64,000 nt of DNA from Polynucleobacter sp. 15G-AUS-farblos (GTDB lineage: Bacteria > Pseudomonadota > Gammaproteobacteria > Burkholderiales > Burkholderiaceae): the NCBI RefSeq assembly GCF_018882445.1, contig NZ_JACVOM010000004.1, positions 124,001-188,000 on the forward strand, in the 5' to 3' direction. Both the position numbers and the translations under genes were made by a program. This document shows, in pieces, positions 58,130-64,000 of this stretch (position 1 is the first letter of the stretch; the number at the start of each line of letters is the position of its first letter). The notes below the pieces were generated by a model, which was not told where the DNA came from, ran no database searches, and worked only from the letters and a program-made list of their open reading frames with translations.

Positions 58130-59224
58130 TTAAACGTTAAACAAGAAGTTCAATACATCTCCGTCTTTAACAACATACTCTTTTCCTTCAGCGCGCATCT
58201 TGCCAGCCTCTTTAGCACCCGCTTCACCCTTGAACTGAATAAAGTCATCATAAGCAATGGTTTGCGCACGGATGAAGCCGCGCTCAAAATCAGTATGAAT
58301 CACGCCAGCTGCCTGGGGCGCTGTATCACCTTGATGAATAGTCCATGCACGCACTTCTTTAACGCCAGCAGTAAAGTAAGTCTGCAAGCCCAATAAGGAA
58401 TAACCTGCGCGAATGACGCGGTCTAATCCAGACTCTTCCATACCAAGGTCTGCCAAAAACTCAAGCTTATCAGCATCATCTAAATCTGCGATCTCTGCTT
58501 CGATTGCGGCACATACCGCTACTACTGGTGAGCCTTCTTTAGCAGCATGCTGAATCACAGCTTCTAAGTGGGGGTTATTGGCAAAGCCACCTTCTTTGAC
58601 ATTGGCAATGTACATGGCTGGTTTCGCAGTAATTAAACAAAGCGGCTTTAACAGCACTAGTTCTTCTTCGCTTAACTTCATGCTACGCACTGGCTGAGCC
58701 TGATCAAGATGGGCTTGTACCTTGGTCAGTACAGCCACCAATGCTGCCGCTTCTTTGTCATTACCCGACTTTGCTGCCTTACTTGAGCGCTGCAGTGTTT
58801 TTTCAACGGTCGTTAAATCCGAAAGCGCTAATTCGGTATCAATCACTGCAATATCGGAGATCGGGTCGATTTTTCCAGCCACGTGGATCACATTAGCATC
58901 CTCAAAACAGCGGACCACATGCGTAATGGCATCAGTTTCACGAATATTGGCTAGAAATTGATTGCCCAGACCTTCGCCCTTAGAGGCGCCTGCCACCAGG
59001 CCAGCAATATCGACGAACTCGACTGCGGCCGGCAGAATACGCTCGGGCTTCACAATTTCAGCCAGAGCGGCTAAACGGGGGTCAGGAACCTCAACCACGC
59101 CCACATTAGGCTCGATCGTGCAGAAAGGATAGTTTTCCGCTGCGATTCCAGCCTTGGTAAGCGCATTAAAGAGGGTAGATTTGCCGACGTTAGGCAGGCC
59201 GACGATGCCACATTTCAAAGACAT
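58130..59224 (-). CDS. ychF: Redox-regulated ATPase YchF
   Basis: This universally conserved Obg-family P-loop protein prefers ATP to GTP and binds ribosomes. It is 364 residues, the usual 363. The P-loop [14 protein letters not shown] lies at residues 8-21, and [21 protein letters not shown] (G3 region) near 71-91. The G4 region is changed to MYIANVKE, the family's ATP-specific form. The C-terminal TGS domain with [16 protein letters not shown] ends the protein. Start ATG at 59224. Confidence 0.98.
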   Translation of the reverse strand: MSLKCGIVGLPNVGKSTLFNALTKAGIAAENYPFCTIEPNVGVVEVPDPRLAALAEIVKPERILPAAVEFVDIAGLVAGASKGEGLGNQFLANIRETDAITHVVRCFEDANVIHVAGKIDPISDIAVIDTELALSDLTTVEKTLQRSSKAAKSGNDKEAAALVAVLTKVQAHLDQAQPVRSMKLSEEELVLLKPLCLITAKPAMYIANVKEGGFANNPHLEAVIQHAAKEGSPVVAVCAAIEAEIADLDDADKLEFLADLGMEESGLDRVIRAGYSLLGLQTYFTAGVKEVRAWTIHQGDTAPQAAGVIHTDFERGFIRAQTIAYDDFIQFKGEAGAKEAGKMRAEGKEYVVKDGDVLNFLFNV

Positions 59225-59264
59225 AGCCGTATTGTAAAGGGGCTTGTTTCGATATCATCGAGTT

Positions 59265-60539
59265 ATGTCAGAAGTTCATCAAAAAACCCCCTCCAAACAC
59301 CCCGCTCATTCCCAGCCAACTCGCGTAGTAGAGGTTGCTGTGGTGGGTGGCGGCATAGCCGGCAAAGCATGCGCACTAGGTTTAGCACAACTTGGCCTAG
59401 TCACGGTTGAGATTGCACCCGATTTAGATCAAATAGTGCCAAGCCCGCAGGGTGAGCAATGGGGTCAACGGATATACGCCTTTTCACCAAGCACGCAAAA
59501 ATTGTTGGCCCATTTGCAAATTTGGGATGCCATCGATCATGCTCGCCTACAAGTTGTCAGAGATATGCAGATTTATGGAGATCGCGGTGAAAAAAATGAT
59601 CATCTGCATCTGTCCGCATTTGAAGCAGGCACACCTCAGTTGGCCTGGATTGGTGAATCCAATTTAATAGAAAACACCCTTGACCAAGCATCTCGTTTCC
59701 AAAATAAATTAGAACGCATTACTGATCATGTAGAAAAAATGGAAACTGATGCAGATGGCGTCACGCTCCATTTGAAAAATGGTGGGCCCATTCGCGCACA
59801 ACTCGTGATCGCCGCTGATGGCGCAAATTCACCTATTCGCTCTGAACTCGGCATTAGTACAACGGAAGAGAGTTATACACAAAGTGCAGTTGTTGCAAAC
59901 TGGATATGTACTTATCCACATCTTGAGACAGCCTTTCAATGGTTTTTGCCAGGCGGTGACATTGTTGCGATGCTGCCCTTACCAAATAAACAAGTGTCGA
60001 TGGTGTGGTCAACTACTCCAGAAAATGCATCAGCACTGCTAGAGCTTGATCAAAATGGGTGGTCTAATCTATTGAGCTCTCTTGCGAATGGCGCCATCAG
60101 CAAACAACTTGGTGAACTCACGCTGAACTCGACACCCGCAGCCTTTCCATTACGAAAAATACGGGCAAGTCGCTTTATTGGACCTGCCGAAGCGCCAAAG
60201 ATCGTGCTGATTGGCGATGCTGCCCACGTCATGCATCCACTCGCAGGCCAAGGTCTCAATTTAGGCCTTCGCGATGTTGCTGTCCTTCTTAACATCCTGG
60301 GTAAGCGTGAATCTTTCCGAACACCAAGCGACCCCGTTCTGTTACGTCGCTATGAACGCCAACGACAAGGGGATACCACTGCCTTATTGTGGGTCACTGA
60401 CAAACTGAAAAAATTATTCTCATCCAGCAGTAACGCAGAGCGTCAACTCCGTAACTGGGGTCTTGGCTTGGTAAATAAAAGTCACTTTATTAAACAGCGC
60501 CTCATCGAGCGCGCATTAGGGGAAATTGATTTTGAATAA
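59265..60539 (+). CDS. UbiH/UbiF/VisC-type FAD-dependent monooxygenase
   Basis: This family hydroxylates the ubiquinone ring. It is 424 residues from the ATG at 59265; a TTG at 59244 with AGGGG before it is an alternative. The FAD-binding motif VAVVGGGIAGKACALGL is near residues 23-39. The DG motif VIAADGANSPIRSELG (about 180-195) and the ribityl-binding VLIGDAAHVMHPLAGQGLNLGLRDV (about 308-332) are intact. Which ring position it hydroxylates cannot be told. Together with ispB and coq7 it points to aerobic ubiquinone synthesis. dsbC starts within its 3' end. Confidence 0.9.
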   Translation: MSEVHQKTPSKHPAHSQPTRVVEVAVVGGGIAGKACALGLAQLGLVTVEIAPDLDQIVPSPQGEQWGQRIYAFSPSTQKLLAHLQIWDAIDHARLQVVRDMQIYGDRGEKNDHLHLSAFEAGTPQLAWIGESNLIENTLDQASRFQNKLERITDHVEKMETDADGVTLHLKNGGPIRAQLVIAADGANSPIRSELGISTTEESYTQSAVVANWICTYPHLETAFQWFLPGGDIVAMLPLPNKQVSMVWSTTPENASALLELDQNGWSNLLSSLANGAISKQLGELTLNSTPAAFPLRKIRASRFIGPAEAPKIVLIGDAAHVMHPLAGQGLNLGLRDVAVLLNILGKRESFRTPSDPVLLRRYERQRQGDTTALLWVTDKLKKLFSSSSNAERQLRNWGLGLVNKSHFIKQRLIERALGEIDFE

Positions 60540-61248
60540 ACTTTTATCTAGCGGCTTAGCGATCTTAGGTGCACTACTTTGCATTGGAGTTGCCAATGGC
60601 CAAACCGAGCAACAACTGAAAACGGATTTACAAAAAAAATTAGGCACGAATGCCAAAGTACGCAGTGTCTCACCCGCCCCAGTAAGCGGCTTATATGAAG
60701 TGCTGGTTGGGAATGACGTCTTTTATACCGATAGCTCTGGAAAATATTTAATCCAGGGAGAAATCATTGAGCTGGCAAGCGGTAAAAATATTACTGAACA
60801 AAGACAGGCTGATTTAAACCGAATTAAATGGGCCGATCTTGTACCAGCCAATGCGATCAAAACAGTACGCGGCAATGGAAGCCGACAGTTGGCTGTTTTT
60901 TCTGATCCCAATTGCGGCTACTGCAAGCGGCTTGAAAAATCTTTACAGCAGCTCGATAACGTGACTGTGTATACCTATCTCCTTCCGGTCTTAGGTCCCG
61001 ACTCACTTCAGAAGTCAAAGCAGATCTGGTGCGCAGCTGATCCCTATAAAGCCTATATGGATTGGATGATCGGCGGTTCCGCTCCGAGCGGCAAAAGTGA
61101 TTGCGCAACACCTTTAGATAAAAACATGGCTTTTGCAAAGTCGTATGGCGTCACTGGCACACCCACCCTCTTCTTTACTGATGGCAGCCGCTTCCCTGGC
61201 GCAGTTCAGATTACCGATATTGAAAAGAAATTTAGCTCTCTCAAGTAA
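60532..61248 (+). CDS. dsbC: Thiol:disulfide interchange protein DsbC
   Basis: DsbC is the periplasmic disulfide isomerase, kept reduced by DsbD. It is 238 residues. A signal peptide is visible (MNKLLSSGLAILGALLCIGVANG). The N-terminal dimerisation domain is followed by a thioredoxin domain with CGYC in FSDPNCGYCKRLEKSL near residue 130. A second cysteine pair (IWCAADP and SDCATP) and the cis-proline GVTGTPTLFF follow. I choose the TTG at 60532, with AGGGG 9 bases upstream; a TTG at 60526 would be too close. It overlaps the upstream monooxygenase gene by 8 bases. Confidence 0.93.
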   Translation: MNKLLSSGLAILGALLCIGVANGQTEQQLKTDLQKKLGTNAKVRSVSPAPVSGLYEVLVGNDVFYTDSSGKYLIQGEIIELASGKNITEQRQADLNRIKWADLVPANAIKTVRGNGSRQLAVFSDPNCGYCKRLEKSLQQLDNVTVYTYLLPVLGPDSLQKSKQIWCAADPYKAYMDWMIGGSAPSGKSDCATPLDKNMAFAKSYGVTGTPTLFFTDGSRFPGAVQITDIEKKFSSLK

Positions 61249-61253
61249 ATCCT

Positions 61254-63029
61254 ATGAGTTATACCGATCTTCCTCAAATTCAATACACCGTATGGCCAGC
61301 CGATCTCCACGGTCATCGCTATCGGATCAAGTTACATATTGCCAATCCTGATCCAGAGGGACAGGTCATTGCAATGCCTGCTTGGATACCAGGCAGCTAT
61401 CTCATTCGTGATTTCAGTAAAAATATCGAAGCCATAGCAGCAAAGTCAGCTGGTGGCGATAGTAAGACGCTTCACTTAGAGCGCATTGATAACGATCAGT
61501 GGCGTCTACCAAAAAATTGTTCGGCAGTTGACATCATGACTACGGTATATGCCTTTGATTCTTCTGTACGCGCTGCATATTTAGATACTGAACGTGCTTT
61601 CTTTAATGCCAGTAGCTTATGTTTAGCAGTAACAGGACAAGAGCACGTACCATGCTCACTAGCCATCTTGGCGCCTGAAGACGCATGTGCAGATCAATGG
61701 TCTGTTCAAACTAGTATGGCGGCAGCGAAGACAGACTCACGGGGCTTTGGTTTTTATCTTGCGCAAAACTATGATGACTTATTAGATCATCCGGTTGCTA
61801 TGGGTGAGTTTCAGATAGTCCAATGGCAAGCGCATGGCACGCCCCATCGCATGGCGATACAAGGATGCGCTCACCCTATAGATACTGCCCGCCTAGCGGA
61901 TGACCTCAAGGCAATTTGCAGCTCTACGATTGATTTGTTTGAACCCAAATCTCATCGAGCGCCCTTTAAGAGCTACCTCTTTTTAGTCAATGCCGTATTG
62001 AATGGCTATGGCGGTCTTGAGCACCGTAATAGCACTGCCTTGCTATGTCGTCGGGATCAAATTCCTCAAGATCAAGTGCTCTATGAAGAAAATGCTTACC
62101 GAGAGTTTTTAGGTCTATGTAGTCATGAATATTTTCATGCATGGTTAGTTAAGCGCATTCAACCTAAAGTCTTTCAACCTTATCAACTCGATCGCAGAAA
62201 TCACACTCGCTTGCTCTGGTTGTTTGAGGGCTTCACCAGCTACTACGATGATTTACAACTATTGCGCAGCAAGCGCATTGATCTCAAAACCTATTTGAAA
62301 TTAGTCTCGGATAACTGGAATGGAATTTTGCGCGGCCCCGGAAGACAGAAGCAAAGTCTTGCCGATAGCTCATTTGATGCATGGACTAAGTATTACCAAG
62401 CAGACGAAAATACGCCGAATGCTGTTGTGAGCTACTACGGAAAGGGCGCCCTATTGGCACTGGGCCTAGATCTACAAATCCGAGCATTCTCTAAAAATAA
62501 ATTTTCTCTAGACGATCTCATGCGCCTCTTATGGAGAAAGCATGGCATCACGATGGATGGCATTGCCGAGGAAGGCATGGATGATTTACTCTACGAGCTC
62601 CTGGGAGACGGCTTTACCAAAACTTGGAAGGAAATGAAGTCCAAGTATGTCTTTGGTACTGAAGATATTCCGATTCAGAAATGGATTAGCTCAAGATTAA
62701 TTTCAGTGAAACCGAAATCTGAATCGAAACTGGAAAAATTAAAGTTGCAATTTGGTATGCGCCATGCCGACAGTAATGGATGGCTCAAAGTAACCCACGT
62801 CCTAGATGGCGGGATAGCCCAAGCGATTGGTCTAGCATCCGGCGATTTATTAGCCAGCATTAATGGTCAGCGTATCACTAGCTCACGCTGGGATAAAGTA
62901 TTGGGCGGACTAACAGAGGGTCAAAGTATCCATGTCTGTTTTTATCGAGACGACTTTATGCATGAGCGTTTAGCCCAAGTCACGGCGGCAACTCCTCCTC
63001 AGTATGAGCTCAGCACTACAAAACATTAA
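61254..63029 (+). CDS. M61-family metallopeptidase with PDZ domain
   Basis: The 591-residue protein is related to glycyl aminopeptidase. It has an N-terminal beta domain (about residues 1-170) and a catalytic domain with the zinc motif SHEYFHAWLVKRI (HExxH near residue 291). The downstream glutamate lies in LLWLFEGFTSYYDD (about 321-334), and a PDZ domain occupies about 490-585. No signal peptide is seen, so it is probably cytoplasmic. It follows dsbC by 5 bases. Substrate unknown. Confidence 0.92.
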   Translation: MSYTDLPQIQYTVWPADLHGHRYRIKLHIANPDPEGQVIAMPAWIPGSYLIRDFSKNIEAIAAKSAGGDSKTLHLERIDNDQWRLPKNCSAVDIMTTVYAFDSSVRAAYLDTERAFFNASSLCLAVTGQEHVPCSLAILAPEDACADQWSVQTSMAAAKTDSRGFGFYLAQNYDDLLDHPVAMGEFQIVQWQAHGTPHRMAIQGCAHPIDTARLADDLKAICSSTIDLFEPKSHRAPFKSYLFLVNAVLNGYGGLEHRNSTALLCRRDQIPQDQVLYEENAYREFLGLCSHEYFHAWLVKRIQPKVFQPYQLDRRNHTRLLWLFEGFTSYYDDLQLLRSKRIDLKTYLKLVSDNWNGILRGPGRQKQSLADSSFDAWTKYYQADENTPNAVVSYYGKGALLALGLDLQIRAFSKNKFSLDDLMRLLWRKHGITMDGIAEEGMDDLLYELLGDGFTKTWKEMKSKYVFGTEDIPIQKWISSRLISVKPKSESKLEKLKLQFGMRHADSNGWLKVTHVLDGGIAQAIGLASGDLLASINGQRITSSRWDKVLGGLTEGQSIHVCFYRDDFMHERLAQVTAATPPQYELSTTKH

Positions 63030-63040
63030 TTACTCTTTTA

Positions 63041-63793
63041 ATGCGCTCTTTTTCTGAAGCAGATATTCCGCAGGACTGGCAGAAACTTTTGGGTGATTAT
63101 TTTGAGTCCAATGAATGGCTCGCATTAAAAAATAACTTGCAGTCAGCATTAGATCAAGGGTCAGACCTCATCCGACCAGCGCCTAAAGATTTTTTTAAAG
63201 CCTTACAGTTAACTCCGGTTGATTCAGTCAAGATAGTCATTCTCGGTCAAGATCCTTATCACTCACCTGGGCTTGCACAAGGGCTCGCCTTTTCTATTCC
63301 CGAAAATATTCCAACAAACTCGCGAGCGTTTCCAAGCTCGCTTCGCAACATCAGCAAAGCTTTAGCTTTAGATGGTTTTGGTCATCTACCTCATGGTGAC
63401 TTGCATGATTGGGCTAAGCAGGGCGTATTGCTGCTCAATACCGCACTTAGCGTGAGATTAGGTGAGGCCGCAAGCCATGCCAATCTAGGATGGAAAAGTC
63501 TGATTGATCGCTTAATCCATGCGCTCGCCCTTCATAAGCCCAATTTAGTTTGGATGTTGTGGGGAGGACATGCGCAATCTAAGTTAGCCCTCATACAAAA
63601 CTCTCAAAGCCAACTTATTCTTCAATCCTCACATCCATCGGGATTGGGAGTCTATAAAACGGATCGACCTTTTTTAGAGCCAGGAGGTCAAAGGAGTTGT
63701 GGCCACTTTAGCAAGACTAATGAATGGCTAAAGACCCACCAAATACCCCCGATTCAGTGGATAGGTCAGGCGAGTCCGGACTTATTTAGCTAA
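63041..63793 (+). CDS. ung: Uracil-DNA glycosylase
   Basis: Ung removes uracil from DNA in base-excision repair. It is 250 residues. The catalytic water-activating loop VILGQDPYHSPGLAQGLAFS (about residues 67-86), the GVLLLNTALSVRLGEAASHANLGW segment (about 128-151), and the DNA-intercalating loop SSHPSGLGVYKTDRPF (about 198-213) all match family 1 UDG. It starts 11 bases after the M61 peptidase gene. The 3' end overlaps the convergent GlsB-like gene by 12 bases. Confidence 0.97.
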   Translation: MRSFSEADIPQDWQKLLGDYFESNEWLALKNNLQSALDQGSDLIRPAPKDFFKALQLTPVDSVKIVILGQDPYHSPGLAQGLAFSIPENIPTNSRAFPSSLRNISKALALDGFGHLPHGDLHDWAKQGVLLLNTALSVRLGEAASHANLGWKSLIDRLIHALALHKPNLVWMLWGGHAQSKLALIQNSQSQLILQSSHPSGLGVYKTDRPFLEPGGQRSCGHFSKTNEWLKTHQIPPIQWIGQASPDLFS

Positions 63794-64000
63794 AGCGGTG
63801 TAGGTGCAGCCTACTAAACAAGAGGTAACAATCGCACTGAGCCACTCCAGCATCTGTCCCGATTGAAAAAAGCCTGTGTATTGGCCTAAATATGAGCTAG
63901 CAATTGCTGCAATAAAGCCCAGAAAGACGGCTAAGAGGAGCTTTATGGGTTTTGAACCACTAGATTTCCCAGGGTAAAAAATCCAGGCTGAAGCCCCTGA
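63782..64000 (-). CDS. GlsB/YeaQ/YmgE-like small membrane protein (5' end outside window)
   Basis: The last 72 codons are open on the minus strand and end in TAA at 63784-63782. The translation holds a FYPGKSSGSKP loop, a helix (LLLAVFLGFIAAIASSYLG), a short polar turn with GFFQSG, and a second helix (LSAIVTSCLVGCTYTALAK). This pattern of glycine-rich helix, loop and helix recalls the transglycosylase-associated/GlsB family, but similarity is moderate. The start lies beyond the window edge. It overlaps the ung stop. Confidence 0.6.
   Translation of the reverse strand, partial: SGASAWIFYPGKSSGSKPIKLLLAVFLGFIAAIASSYLGQYTGFFQSGQMLEWLSAIVTSCLVGCTYTALAK

Noticed and set aside
1..64000. CRISPR array, insertion sequence, prophage, rRNA or tRNA genes
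   Set aside because: I saw no regularly spaced repeats, no transposase or phage protein, and no rRNA or tRNA-like sequence while reading through. A tRNA or covariance-model scan was not possible here.

Overview
The window is a gene-dense chromosomal segment from a betaproteobacterium of the Burkholderiaceae. I infer a Polynucleobacter-like freshwater bacterium. The reasons are the moderate GC content, very short intergenic gaps, frequent 4-base gene overlaps, and the order mraZ-rsmH-ftsL-ftsI-murE-murF-mraY-murD-ftsW-murG-murC-ddl-ftsQ-ftsA-ftsZ-peroxiredoxin-lpxC-secA. No species call is possible from sequence alone. I saw no rRNA, tRNA, CRISPR array, insertion sequence or prophage.

Layout. 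1-2626: obg (cut by the left edge), rpmA and rplU read leftward from a consensus sigma-70 promoter that overlaps the start of the divergent octaprenyl diphosphate synthase gene. 2627-8598: metabolic singletons, namely a GrdB/PrdB-like protein, a fumarylacetoacetate hydrolase family enzyme, a ketopantoate reductase family enzyme, a sodium:solute symporter, a squalene/phytoene synthase family protein and an O6-alkylguanine transferase. 8716-14035: a rightward run of a CorC-type membrane protein, a reduced type IV pilus/type II secretion set (ATPase, platform protein, prepilin peptidase), coaE and zapD. 14032-16571: a leftward run of argJ, a DUF815 ATPase and a NUDIX hydrolase.

16605-20794: a leftward operon for a tungsten-dependent aldehyde:ferredoxin oxidoreductase. 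It holds a four-cluster ferredoxin, the catalytic subunit, an FAD subunit, a MoaD-like protein and a small unknown protein ending in three glycines. 20936-43291: secA, a divergent DciA-like gene, lpxC, a peroxiredoxin and the complete division and cell-wall cluster from ftsZ back to mraZ. Its promoter and three MraZ boxes are visible. 43592-48653: coq7 and biotin synthesis (bioB divergent from bioA-bioF-bioD). 48712-52348: an M20 amidohydrolase, an enoyl-CoA hydratase, mltA and apaG. 52398-57024: rpe-trpE-trpG-trpD-trpC as one tightly packed operon. 57005-64000: a membrane protein divergent from a winged-helix regulator, ychF, a UbiH-type monooxygenase, dsbC, an M61 peptidase, ung and the 3' end of a GlsB/YeaQ-like membrane protein.

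Most of the window is housekeeping. The parts most worth a second look are the AOR operon with its Gly-Gly-Gly-tailed orphan protein and palindromic leader, the promoter architecture of rplU and mraZ, a LexA-like palindrome before the division cluster, a GC-rich hairpin between ftsZ and the peroxiredoxin gene, an antisense 37-residue membrane microprotein between apaG and mltA, and the reduced pilus gene set.
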